The notes under the pieces were generated by a model. It was given only the letters and a program-made list of their open reading frames with translations. It searched no databases and was not told where the DNA came from. The position numbers and the translations under genes are program-made. 64,000 nucleotides of DNA from Trinickia fusca (GTDB lineage: Bacteria > Pseudomonadota > Gammaproteobacteria > Burkholderiales > Burkholderiaceae): contig NZ_RBZV01000003.1 in assembly GCF_003628145.1 (NCBI RefSeq), forward strand, positions 1 to 64,000. Reading direction: 5' to 3'. Positions 18,478 through 27,288 of this stretch are shown here, in pieces (the stretch's first letter is position 1; each line of letters opens with the position of its first letter).

Positions 18478-18592
18478 CGGACACCCTCCTTCACCGCGAC
18501 CGGTTCGCTCGTTGGTTCCCGCAATTGACGGTCCTAACGGCCGGCTGCCGTCGGCCGAAGCCGTTGCCGACCGCCCCAGCCGCTCGCCGAAT

Positions 18593-18622
18593 TTGCCATG
18601 TGCCTGATTTTGTTGCTATACT
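18593..18622 (+). promoter_or_regulatory. rpsT: Sigma-70 promoter for rpsT
   Basis: TTGCCA (18593-18598) and TATACT (18617-18622) are separated by 18 bp. Transcription would start near 18629, giving a leader of about 224 nt before rpsT. Confidence 0.65.
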
Positions 18623-18628
18623 TTCGCG

Positions 18629-18852
18629 TTTCGAAGCTCACACCCGATTTTCCTCGGCCGGCTTCGGGTTGGGCTGCGGCGCGCAGTGCCTCGTAGGGTC
18701 TTATGGGGGCTGTGTTCGCGGCACGTCGCGAACACACTTCGCCGATGTTTTTTGCGCCTCTGGGCAATCGCTTCCAGAGGTTTAGATCGAAAAGCGGCGC
18801 TCGAATGGCTCTTCTGCCGAGCACCGCGAACAGTACAGGACAAGGAACTCTC
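18629..18852 (+). promoter_or_regulatory. Long structured 5' leader of rpsT
   Basis: Two perfect hairpins lie in this untranslated leader. The first is TGTGTTCGCG (18711-18720) - gcacgt - CGCGAACACA (18727-18736), followed after 11 nt by a six-T run. The second is CCTCTGG (18757-18763) - 10 nt - CCAGAGG (18774-18780). No gene is recognised in the 390-bp murJ-rpsT gap. S20 autoregulates its own translation in E. coli, so a regulatory leader is plausible. Confidence 0.5.
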
Positions 18853-19128
18853 ATGGCAAACTCCGCACAAGCACGCAAGCGCGCCCGCCAAGCCGCGAAG
18901 GCAAACTCGCACAACTCGGCGCTGCGCTCGAAGTACCGCACCGCAGTCAAGGCCGTCCGCAAGGCGATCGAAGCCGGCGATCAAGCCAAGGCTGCCGAAG
19001 TCTTCCGCCTGTCGGCCAAGGCGATGGACATCATCGCCGACAAGAAGATCGTTCACAAGAACAAGGCTGCTCGCCACAAGAGCCGCCTGGCTGCAGCCAT
19101 CAAGGGCCTGCAAGTCGCCGCCGCGTAA
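18853..19128 (+). CDS. rpsT: 30S ribosomal protein S20
   Basis: 91 residues, very Lys/Arg/Ala-rich ([20 protein letters not shown] at the N-terminus), all-helical; binds 16S rRNA early in 30S assembly. AAGGA precedes ATG 18853 at six bases. The upstream frame is open but is leader RNA. The gene forms a single-gene unit with a good sigma-70 promoter and a strong terminator. Confidence 0.98.
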   Translation: MANSAQARKRARQAAKANSHNSALRSKYRTAVKAVRKAIEAGDQAKAAEVFRLSAKAMDIIADKKIVHKNKAARHKSRLAAAIKGLQVAAA

Positions 19129-19204
19129 GCCGTCTTCGCGCGACGCCTGCCGCCTTCCAGCGCGGCAGGTTGCACCGCCCTCCCTTCGGGGTTGCGATGC
19201 ACAT

Positions 19205-19232
19205 AAAAAAGCCCGCAATTGCGGGCTTTTTT
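19205..19232. terminator. Perfectly palindromic bidirectional terminator, rpsT / DUF3579
   Basis: AAAAAAGCCCGCAA is followed directly by its exact reverse complement, TTGCGGGCTTTTTT. It serves rpsT on the plus strand and the converging DUF3579 gene on the minus strand. Confidence 0.95.
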
Positions 19233-19335
19233 GCATTCGGACTCAGGCGCTGTAGGCGTAGCATTCAATCAAGCGAATCCACGGCTCACGGCGTCCGGCG
19301 CTCGATGACACCGCGAGCGCGCCACCCACCACCTT

Positions 19336-19674
19336 TTATTTACCGGACTTCACGGCAGCGAGTTCCGCCGCCTCGGGCAGCGCACACGCCTCGGTGACAA
19401 CGAGGTTGTTGTCCTTCGCGAAGTTCATGACGAAGTCGAACGCCATCGGTTCGATCGCACGCAGCCGGGAATCGAGAATCACGCACTTCAGATCGCCAAG
19501 CAGCGTCGGACGCACGTAGGAGGAATACTGGAGACGGGCGTTAGGCCCTTTGGCCCCCGGCCCGAAGCAGGACATGACGCCCGCGAGACGTTCAGACCAG
19601 TCGCTCGGCCGAAATTTCCTTCCGTCCTTGGTGATGCCTTGAATGAAATATTCGGTGAAGGGTGCTTCGGCCAT
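19336..19674 (-). CDS. DUF3579 domain-containing protein
   Basis: 112 residues from ATG 19674. The sequence carries the beta-proteobacterial DUF3579 pattern: EYFIQGITKDGRKFRPSDW near the N-terminus, a LAGVMSCFG loop, SSYVRPTLLGDLKCVI in the middle, and an acidic/Ala-rich C-terminus. No signal peptide or membrane helix. Function is unknown. It commonly sits between rpsT and argF in Burkholderiaceae, as here. It is divergent from argF; a TATAAT at 19741-19736 (minus strand) may be its -10. Confidence 0.82.
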   Translation of the reverse strand: MAEAPFTEYFIQGITKDGRKFRPSDWSERLAGVMSCFGPGAKGPNARLQYSSYVRPTLLGDLKCVILDSRLRAIEPMAFDFVMNFAKDNNLVVTEACALPEAAELAAVKSGK

Positions 19675-19735
19675 GTACCAAACCCATGTGACTTGCCCGA
19701 AGTCTGCCCGCCGGGCTGGAGAAAAAACGCGTTGG

Positions 19736-19741
19736 ATTATA
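19736..19741 (-). promoter_or_regulatory. -10 element for the DUF3579 gene
   Basis: TATAAT on the minus strand, 61 bp upstream of the start at 19674. No convincing -35 hexamer is seen. Confidence 0.35.
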
Positions 19742-19911
19742 CCGCAGCGCACCCTTTTCCGCACTGCACACAAACAGGGGCCGGCCGTCCGCCGGTGCCG
19801 CCTGCAAGCTCGTCAAACAGAAGAAAATCCTTTATGCTGCCTGTAGTTACCACATCTGACGGCGGCGCCGTCCGGCAATTTTTCGCCGGGTGAGTCCGCC
19901 GTATTTGTTTC

Positions 19912-20841
19912 ATGTCCGCAAAAAAAATCCGCCACTATCTCCAGTTCAACGATTTCTCGCGGGACGACTACGAGTACGTGCTCGAACGCGCGCGCATCCT
20001 CAAACGCAAGTTCAAGAGCTACGAGACCTATCACCCGCTGCACGACCGCACGCTCGCGATGATCTTCGAGAAGAACTCGACGCGCACGCGCCTGTCGTTC
20101 GAAGCCGGCATCTTCCAGCTCGGCGGCCATGCGGTGTTCATGAGCACGCGCGATACCCAACTCGGGCGCGGCGAGCCGATCGAAGACGCCGCGCAGGTCA
20201 TTTCGCGCATGGTCGACATCATCATGATCCGTACGTTCGGCCAGGACATCATCCGCCGCTTCGCCGAAAATTCGCGCGTGCCGGTCATCAACGGGCTCAC
20301 GAACGAATATCACCCGTGCCAGGTGCTGGCCGACGTGTTCACGTTCTACGAGCATCGCGGTCCGATCGAGGGCAAGACGGTCGCCTGGGTCGGCGATGCG
20401 AACAACATGCTCTACACGTGGATCGAGGCGGCGCAAATCCTCAACTTCAAGCTGCGCATCTCGACGCCGGCCGGCTACAAGCTCGATCCGGCACTCGTCG
20501 CACCGGAAAGCGTGCCGTTCTTCCAGGAATTCGACGATCCGAACGAGGCCTGCGAAGGCGCGGACCTCGTCACCACCGATGTGTGGACCAGCATGGGCTT
20601 CGAAGCCGAAAACGAGGCGCGCAAGGCGGCATTCGCCGACTGGTGCGTCGATGCGGACATGATGGGCCGCGCTCAGTCCGATGCGCTGTTCATGCACTGC
20701 CTACCCGCGCACCGTGGCGAGGAAGTCAGCGCCGAGGTGATCGACGGGCCGCAAAGCGTCGTCTGGGACGAAGCCGAGAATCGCCTGCACGTGCAAAAGG
20801 CGCTGATGGAGTTCCTGCTGCTCGGCAAGCTCAATCACTGA
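19912..20841 (+). CDS. argF: Ornithine carbamoyltransferase
   Basis: 309 residues; condenses ornithine and carbamoyl phosphate to citrulline in arginine biosynthesis. The carbamoyl-phosphate-binding STRTR is at residues 56-60, with a second site in the VINGLTNEYHPCQVLADVFT segment. The ornithine-side HCLPAHRG motif is near residue 262. Length matches the trimeric anabolic enzyme. It is monocistronic and ends at an intrinsic terminator shared with the converging murB. No clear ribosome site; the start follows family length. Confidence 0.96.
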   Translation: MSAKKIRHYLQFNDFSRDDYEYVLERARILKRKFKSYETYHPLHDRTLAMIFEKNSTRTRLSFEAGIFQLGGHAVFMSTRDTQLGRGEPIEDAAQVISRMVDIIMIRTFGQDIIRRFAENSRVPVINGLTNEYHPCQVLADVFTFYEHRGPIEGKTVAWVGDANNMLYTWIEAAQILNFKLRISTPAGYKLDPALVAPESVPFFQEFDDPNEACEGADLVTTDVWTSMGFEAENEARKAAFADWCVDADMMGRAQSDALFMHCLPAHRGEEVSAEVIDGPQSVVWDEAENRLHVQKALMEFLLLGKLNH

Positions 20842-20887
20842 TCGTAGCAATCGCGCCGATCGCCGCGAAAAGACACGCAGCACAGCC

Positions 20888-20915
20888 AAGGCCCCGCCAA
20901 CCGGTGGGGCCTTTT
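20888..20915. terminator. Intrinsic terminator between argF and murB
   Basis: AAGGCCCC (20888-20895) pairs with GGGGCCTT, followed by further T residues on the plus strand. On the minus strand the corresponding tail is poorer. Confidence 0.9.
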
Positions 20916-20932
20916 TCATTCCGCGCGCTCGT

Positions 20933-21964
20933 TCACACGACGAGCGGCTCCGGCTCGAGCTCGACGCCGAAGCGCGCGCGCACGTCGTCTTGGATCGCGC
21001 GCGCGAGCGCGAGCACCTCGGCGCCGGTGGCACCGCCGCGATTGACGAGCACGAGGGCTTGCCGTTCATGCACGGCCGCGCCGCCCATCACGCGCCCTTT
21101 CCAGCCGCATTGATCGATGAGCCAGCCGGCAGCCAGCTTCACGCGCCCATCGGGCTGACGGTACGAGACGATCTGCGGCTCGCGTGCGCGCAACGCCTCG
21201 AACGTGTCGGCGTCGACGACAGGATTCTTGAAGAAGCTGCCCGCATTGCCGAGCACGAGCGGATCGGGCAGCTTCGCACGACGCACCGCGACGACGGCAT
21301 CGAAGATCGCTTGCGGCGTGGCGGCGGCCTTGCGCGCGTCGAGCTCACGCGCGACGTCCGCATAGTCGGCGCGCGGCACCCACGCCTTGGGCAGACGGAA
21401 CGTCACCGACGTGATCGCGAAACGCTCGCGCCCTTCGCGCTTGAAGAAGCTGTCGCGGTAGCCGAACCGGCACGCCGCCGCATCGAATTCGACGGACTCA
21501 CCGGTCTCGAGCTCGACAGCGCGCAGCGACGCGAACCGCTCGCCCATCTCTAGCCCGTACGCACCGATGTTCTGGATCGGTGCGGCGCCGACCGTGCCCG
21601 GAATCAGCGCGAGATTCTCGAGCCCCGGCACGCCTGCCGTGAGCGTCCACGCCACGAACTCGTGCCAGTTCTCGCCGGCCGCGGCTTCGACATACCAGGC
21701 CTCGTCGTCTTCGCGCACGATGCGTTTGCCGCGCAATGCCACGAGCATGACGAGCCCGTCGAAATCGCGCTGAAGCACGACGTTGCTGCCGCCGCCCAGC
21801 AGGAGCTTGGGCATGCCGGCACAGCGCGCGTCGTGGACCGCTTGCTCGAAGTGCTCGGGCGCCTCGATGCTGCACGCCAGGCGCGCGCGGACGTCGAAGC
21901 CGAACGTGTTGTGCGCACGCAGCGAGTAATCGGAGAGCAACGGAACGGAATCGGGCAAGGACAT
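20933..21964 (-). CDS. murB: UDP-N-acetylenolpyruvoylglucosamine reductase
   Basis: 343 residues, a type I MurB; FAD/NADPH enzyme making UDP-MurNAc. [10 protein letters not shown] opens the FAD domain, [10 protein letters not shown] binds the cofactor, and [19 protein letters not shown] is the signature. The catalytic Ser is in [13 protein letters not shown] and the closing motif is [16 protein letters not shown] 21964 fits the family N-terminus; the frame upstream is not coding. It is divergent from yajQ. Confidence 0.95.
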   Translation of the reverse strand: MSLPDSVPLLSDYSLRAHNTFGFDVRARLACSIEAPEHFEQAVHDARCAGMPKLLLGGGSNVVLQRDFDGLVMLVALRGKRIVREDDEAWYVEAAAGENWHEFVAWTLTAGVPGLENLALIPGTVGAAPIQNIGAYGLEMGERFASLRAVELETGESVEFDAAACRFGYRDSFFKREGRERFAITSVTFRLPKAWVPRADYADVARELDARKAAATPQAIFDAVVAVRRAKLPDPLVLGNAGSFFKNPVVDADTFEALRAREPQIVSYRQPDGRVKLAAGWLIDQCGWKGRVMGGAAVHERQALVLVNRGGATGAEVLALARAIQDDVRARFGVELEPEPLVV

Positions 21965-22006
21965 CGGCAAAAGCGCTTTCGGTGCACAGCGCCGGTGCGG
22001 CGCAGC

Positions 22007-22036
22007 TTGGGCAAATGGGAGAGGGGTCGGTAGAAT
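22007..22036 (+). promoter_or_regulatory. Sigma-70-like promoter for yajQ
   Basis: TTGGGC (22007-22012) and TAGAAT (22031-22036) are separated by 18 bp and lie 81 bp upstream of yajQ. Confidence 0.42.
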
Positions 22037-22116
22037 GGCGTTCAGTCCGCGATTATAGCGAGTGCCGCGGGCGCGACCGCGCTCGGGCACCGCCGCCTTA
22101 CCTGGGAGAAATCAAT

Positions 22117-22602
22117 ATGCCGTCGTTTGATGTCGTCTGCGAAGCCAATATGGTCGAAGTGAAAAATGCGATCGAGCAATCCAACAAGGAAATCTCGACG
22201 CGCTTCGACTTCAAGGGATCCGACGCGCGAGTCGAGCAGAAAGAAGGCGAACTGACGATGTTCGCCGACGACGAATTCAAGCTCGGCCAAGTGAAGGACG
22301 TGCTGGTGTCGAAGATGGCCAAGCGCAACGTCGACGTGCGCTTTCTCGACTACGGCAAGATCGAGAAGATCGGCGGCGACAAGGTCAAGCAGGTCGTCAC
22401 CGTGAAGAAGGGCGTGTCGGGCGATCTCGCGAAGAAGATCGTCAGGCTCGTGAAGGACAGCAAAATCAAGGTGCAGGCGAGCATCCAGGGCGATGCCGTG
22501 CGCATCTCGGGCGCCAAGCGCGACGATCTGCAAAGTGTGATCGCGATGCTGCGCAAGGACGTCACCGATACGCCGCTCGACTTCAATAACTTCCGCGACT
22601 GA
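22117..22602 (+). CDS. yajQ: YajQ family cyclic-di-GMP-binding protein
   Basis: 161 residues; GGGAGAA precedes ATG 22117. Two ferredoxin-like (RRM-like) halves form the UPF0234 fold: [18 protein letters not shown] and [11 protein letters not shown] in the first, [20 protein letters not shown] in the second. Family members bind nucleotides or c-di-GMP, and in Xanthomonas the homologue acts with a LysR regulator on virulence genes; whether that holds here is unknown. Single-gene unit with a convergent stem-loop downstream. Confidence 0.94.
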   Translation: MPSFDVVCEANMVEVKNAIEQSNKEISTRFDFKGSDARVEQKEGELTMFADDEFKLGQVKDVLVSKMAKRNVDVRFLDYGKIEKIGGDKVKQVVTVKKGVSGDLAKKIVRLVKDSKIKVQASIQGDAVRISGAKRDDLQSVIAMLRKDVTDTPLDFNNFRD

Positions 22603-22613
22603 GGCGATTGAGG

Positions 22614-22638
22614 CGCAGCCTCGCCGGTCGAGGCTGCG
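22614..22638. terminator. 10-bp stem-loop between converging yajQ and plsY
   Basis: CGCAGCCTCG (22614-22623) - ccggt - CGAGGCTGCG (22629-22638) is a perfect 10-bp hairpin in the 76-bp convergent gap. No T-tract is present, so it may block readthrough or protect 3' ends rather than act as a classical terminator. Confidence 0.5.
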
Positions 22639-22678
22639 AGGCGCCCGAGCCGACGCACGTCGGCGCCTCACCTCGATC

Positions 22679-23326
22679 TCAATGCTTGCGGGCCTGCGCG
22701 CCGCTGCCGTCTTGCTGCGCCGCGCCCTTCTTCTCGCCGATACGGCTTTCCTTCCCCGCGATCAGCTTCGAGATATTCGCCCGATGGCGCCAGATCAACA
22801 GCGCGCTCATGGCGAACACCGCCCATGCGATCGTGTTGGGGCCGAACAGGAACACATCGAACAGCGGCGCAAATACGGCGGAGACGAGCGCGGCCAGCGA
22901 TGAATAGCGGAAGAAGAACGCGATGATGAGCCACGTCAGCGCCGTCGCCAGGCCCAGCACCGGATGCACGGCCAGCAGCACGCCCGCTGCCGTCGCCACC
23001 CCCTTGCCGCCCTGGAACTTGAAGAAGATCGGATACAGGTGGCCGAGGAACACGGCGATCGCCGCCAGGGCGATCGCACCGTCGCCGAGCCCATAGTGCG
23101 GCCCGAAATGCGCAACGAGCCAGACAGCGAGCCAGCCCTTGAACGCGTCGCCGAGCAACGTGAGGATGGCCGCTTTCTTGTTGCCGCTGCGCAGGACGTT
23201 GGTTGCGCCGGGGTTCTTGGAACCGTATGAGCGCGGATCGGCGAGCCCCATCACGGCACTGACGACGACGGCGAACGACACCGATCCGAGCAGATAGGCC
23301 AGTACGGTGGCGAGCAGGATTTCCAT
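22679..23326 (-). CDS. plsY: Glycerol-3-phosphate acyltransferase PlsY
   Basis: 215 residues; multi-pass membrane enzyme transferring acyl groups from acyl-phosphate to glycerol-3-phosphate, the first step of phospholipid synthesis. The three family motifs are present: [10 protein letters not shown] near residue 15, [15 protein letters not shown] near 36-50 and [12 protein letters not shown] near 105. The C-terminal tail is Lys/Gly-rich and extends past the core. ATG 23326 matches the family start. It lies downstream of ybaK on the same strand with 104 bp between. Confidence 0.95.
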   Translation of the reverse strand: MEILLATVLAYLLGSVSFAVVVSAVMGLADPRSYGSKNPGATNVLRSGNKKAAILTLLGDAFKGWLAVWLVAHFGPHYGLGDGAIALAAIAVFLGHLYPIFFKFQGGKGVATAAGVLLAVHPVLGLATALTWLIIAFFFRYSSLAALVSAVFAPLFDVFLFGPNTIAWAVFAMSALLIWRHRANISKLIAGKESRIGEKKGAAQQDGSGAQARKH

Positions 23327-23430
23327 AGAGAGGACTCTTTCAACGTGGCGTGGGGAATGCGTGGCGAGGCGGCAGCGAAGGCTGCGGCACACGCCGCGCG
23401 GCGCTCATTCTACCGAAGGGTGCGGCCCGT

Positions 23431-23922
23431 TCAATCGACGCTCGCGCACTGCACGGGCTGCGCGGCGAGCAGTTGCGCCAGCACCGACGGCGCGATGCTG
23501 ATCAGATAGCCGCGCCGCCCGCCGTTCAGATAGATCGCATCGAGCTCGAGAATGCTCGCCTCGACGTAGACCGGCATCGCCTTCTTCGTCCCGAATGGCG
23601 ACGTGCCGCCGACCAGATAACCGGAATGCCGGTTCGCGACCTCGGGCTTGCACGGTTCGACGCGCTTGGCCCCAATCTGCCGCGCGAGGTTCTTCGTCGA
23701 CACCGTGCGGTCGCCGTGCATCAGTACGATCAGCGGCTTGGCGTGCTCGTCCTCCATGACGAGCGTCTTCACGACATGATGCTCGTCGACGCCGAGCTGA
23801 CGGGCCGACTCGGACGTGCCGCCATGCTCGACGTAATCGTACGGATGCTCGCCGAAGCTCACCTGATGGCGACGCAGGAGTTGCGTGGCCGGCGTCTCCG
23901 ACACATGTTTTGTTTTGCTCAT
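23431..23922 (-). CDS. ybaK: Cys-tRNA(Pro)/Cys-tRNA(Cys) deacylase YbaK
   Basis: 163 residues; trans-editing enzyme that hydrolyses Cys mischarged on tRNA(Pro). Family landmarks are the N-terminal TPATQLLRRHQV, VVKTLVMED, the catalytic-Lys and nucleotide-binding region STKNLARQIGAKRV and the GYLVGGTSPFGTKKAMPVYV loop. ATG 23922 fits the family length. The next gene on the same strand is plsY; upstream lies xerD, ending 64 bp away. Confidence 0.94.
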   Translation of the reverse strand: MSKTKHVSETPATQLLRRHQVSFGEHPYDYVEHGGTSESARQLGVDEHHVVKTLVMEDEHAKPLIVLMHGDRTVSTKNLARQIGAKRVEPCKPEVANRHSGYLVGGTSPFGTKKAMPVYVEASILELDAIYLNGGRRGYLISIAPSVLAQLLAAQPVQCASVD

Positions 23923-23986
23923 CGGCGCATTTTAAGGGCAATTTGCAAATGCGATCGCGGCGCCGGCCCGCCGAAGCGGAGCACCG

Positions 23987-24942
<956 letters not shown>

Positions 24943-24946
<4 letters not shown>

Positions 24947-25434
24947 AGTCCCAGGTTGCCTTGCGGCCCTTCGTGCGCGAGCAGCCAGCGCTTGACGCGC
25001 AGGAAGAAGCCGTCGCCCGAGTGGTGCGCGAATCCGCCGAGGCCATTGGCGGCCACGACGCGATGACACGGCACGACGATGGGCCAAGGATTGTCGCCGC
25101 AAGCCTGGCCGACCGCACGCGCGACACCGCCGAGCTGGTCGGCGAGCTGGCCATACGTGAGCACCTGGCCGGGCGCGATCTCGCACAGCGCCTGCCAGAC
25201 GCGCCGCTGGAACGGCGTGCCGACGTCGGCGAGCGGCACGTCGAACGAGACGCTCGGGCACGCCAGATACTGCTCGATCTGGCGCACCACCTCCTCGGCC
25301 AGCGCCGAATCGGGCGCCACGCCAGGCACCGTCGCCGGCAAATATTCGATGGCCTGCACAACGCCGGCTGCGGCATCCACACGAATGCCGACCTTGCCGA
25401 ACGGCGCTTCGATTACGGCATTGAATCTCGTCAT
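24943..25434 (-). CDS. ogt: Methylated-DNA--protein-cysteine methyltransferase
   Basis: 163 residues; suicide repair of O6-methylguanine. The acceptor Cys123 is in IVVPCHRV, followed by GLGGFAHHSG; the DNA-binding helix is the VLTYGQLADQLGG-VARAVGQA region. GGAAGAG precedes ATG 25434. Upstream is queG, 34 bp away on the same strand, so queG-ogt-xerD may form one transcript. Confidence 0.95.
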
Positions 25435-25468
25435 CGCGCTCTTCCCTTGTCCGTGGTCGTGCGCCGCG

Positions 25469-26734
25469 CTAGGCGGCCGGTTGTGCGGCCGCCAGCGCCC
25501 ATTGCACGTGCTCGCGCACGACCGGCGACGGATCGTCGGCGCGCCGGCGCAGCGCGCTGACGATCCGCTCGCGCTCGGTCGCATCGAGCGCGAGCGCGTC
25601 GGCCGCACGCAGTGCGTTGCCCATCGCAACGGCCAGATTGCGCAGCCATCGCTCGTAGCCGATGCGGCGGATCGCACTGCCTTGCATACGCGTGTCGAAC
25701 TCGTCGGCGCTCCAGTCGAACAGCTCGACGAGCGTGGCGCGGTCGAGCCCGTGACGGACATCGAAGTCGGCGACGGGCGCCGCTTGCGCGAACTTGTTCC
25801 ACGGACAGACGAGCTGGCAGTCGTCGCAACCATACACGCGATTGCCGATCAGCGGCCGCAGTTCCTCGGGAATGCTGCCCTTCAACTCGATCGTCAGATA
25901 CGAAATGCAGCGCCGCGCATCGACGCGATACGGCCCGACGATCGCGCCAGTCGGGCAGGCATCGATGCAGCGCGTGCAATGCCCGCAATGGGCGCCGGCC
26001 GTGCGCGGCGTCTGGTCTGGCGCCATCTCGACATCGGTCGGCAGCGGCAGGTCGACGTAGATCTCGCCCAGAAAGAACAGCGAGCCCGCGTCGCGCTCGA
26101 GCAGCAGCGTGTGCTTGCCGCGCCAGCCGATGCCCCCTTTTTGCGCGAGCTCGACTTCGAGCACGGGCGCCGAGTCGGTGAATACGCGATAGCCGTAAGC
26201 GCCGATCTCGCCTTCGATGCGCTCGGCGAGCTGCTGGAGCCGCTGGCGCATGACCTTGTGATAGTCGCGGCCGCGCGCATAGATGGAGATGACGGCCGCC
26301 GACGGATCGGCCAGACGCGCATGCTCGCGCGCACGCCAATCGCCGTGCGCGGCGCCGCTTTCGCCGGTCTCGGGCGCCAGCGTCGCAGCCGGCAGGTAGG
26401 CCATGCGCGCCGTGATCACGCGTCGCGTGCCGGCCACAAGCTCGGCCGGACGCGCACGTTTGGCGCCATGTTTCGCCATATAATCCATCTCGCCGTGGCA
26501 ACCCGCCTCGAGCCAGGCGGCAAGCGCCGCTTCGGCGTCGGCGAGATTCGTGTCGCTGATACCGACTTGACCGAACCCGAGTTCCCGGCCCCACGTCTTG
26601 ATGCGTTGCGCGAGCGCAGCCAGCGCCGCGGTATCGAGGCTGCACGTGGCGGCTTCGGCTTCGCGACACGCTAGGGCCTCGTCGGACGCGTGAGCGTCGG
26701 TGCGGGATGCGGCGTGTTCCGAACATCGTTTCAT
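25469..26734 (-). CDS. queG: Epoxyqueuosine reductase QueG
   Basis: 421 residues from ATG 26734; a GTG one codon earlier is also possible. It performs the last step of queuosine synthesis, reducing epoxyqueuosine in tRNA, using cobalamin and two [4Fe-4S] clusters. The ferredoxin-like Cys motifs are CGHCTRCIDACPTGAI and CDDCQLVCPWN. The N-terminal region includes FGQVGISD and SIYARGRDYH, and the C-terminus has HEAT-like repeats. The first 35 residues are a variable extension. It is divergent from tsaE with only 17 bp between starts. Confidence 0.95.
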   Translation of the reverse strand: MKRCSEHAASRTDAHASDEALACREAEAATCSLDTAALAALAQRIKTWGRELGFGQVGISDTNLADAEAALAAWLEAGCHGEMDYMAKHGAKRARPAELVAGTRRVITARMAYLPAATLAPETGESGAAHGDWRAREHARLADPSAAVISIYARGRDYHKVMRQRLQQLAERIEGEIGAYGYRVFTDSAPVLEVELAQKGGIGWRGKHTLLLERDAGSLFFLGEIYVDLPLPTDVEMAPDQTPRTAGAHCGHCTRCIDACPTGAIVGPYRVDARRCISYLTIELKGSIPEELRPLIGNRVYGCDDCQLVCPWNKFAQAAPVADFDVRHGLDRATLVELFDWSADEFDTRMQGSAIRRIGYERWLRNLAVAMGNALRAADALALDATERERIVSALRRRADDPSPVVREHVQWALAAAQPAA

Positions 26735-26751
26735 CACGCTATTTTACGAGA

Positions 26752-27288
26752 ATGCCCGCAGCGCCCGATCCGTCGCTTTATCCCTGCGCCAGCACGTTGC
26801 TCGAGCGCCGCATCTCGCTCGCCACGCTTGCCGACACCGACGCATTCGGCGCGCGCCTGGCCCATGCCATCGACAGCATACGGACGCTGCCGGCTTTCCA
26901 CGGCCTGCACGTGCAGTTGTTCGGCGACCTCGGCGCCGGCAAGACCACGCTCGTGCGCGCCACGCTCGCAGGTCTCGGTCACCAGGGCCGCGTGCGCAGC
27001 CCGACCTACACGCTCGTCGAACCGTACGCGCTCGCGCGCGAGGGCGGCGAGCTCGAGGTCTATCACTTCGATCTCTACCGTTTTGCCGATCCGGCCGAAT
27101 GGGCCGACGCAGGCTTTCGCGAGTACTTCGACACCGGCGCCGTGTGCCTCGTCGAATGGCCGCAAAAGGCCGGCGTCCTGCTCGGTGTGCCCGATCTCGT
27201 GTTGGCGCTCGAAGCCGACGGCGAGAGCCGCGTGCTCGACGCGCGTGCGTATAGCGAATCAGGAAAAGCATGTCTCGAAAGATGTTGA
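26752..27288 (+). CDS. tsaE: tRNA threonylcarbamoyladenosine biosynthesis ATPase TsaE
   Basis: 178 residues from ATG 26752. ATPase subunit that works with TsaB and TsaD in t6A formation on ANN-decoding tRNAs. The P-loop GDLGAGKTT is at residues 58-66; SPTYTLVEPY, HFDLYRF and LVEWPQ are the other family motifs. It overlaps amiC by 19 bp, the conserved tsaE-amiC pairing. The N-terminus, beginning MPAAPDPSLYP, is slightly longer than in E. coli. Confidence 0.95.
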   Translation: MPAAPDPSLYPCASTLLERRISLATLADTDAFGARLAHAIDSIRTLPAFHGLHVQLFGDLGAGKTTLVRATLAGLGHQGRVRSPTYTLVEPYALAREGGELEVYHFDLYRFADPAEWADAGFREYFDTGAVCLVEWPQKAGVLLGVPDLVLALEADGESRVLDARAYSESGKACLERC

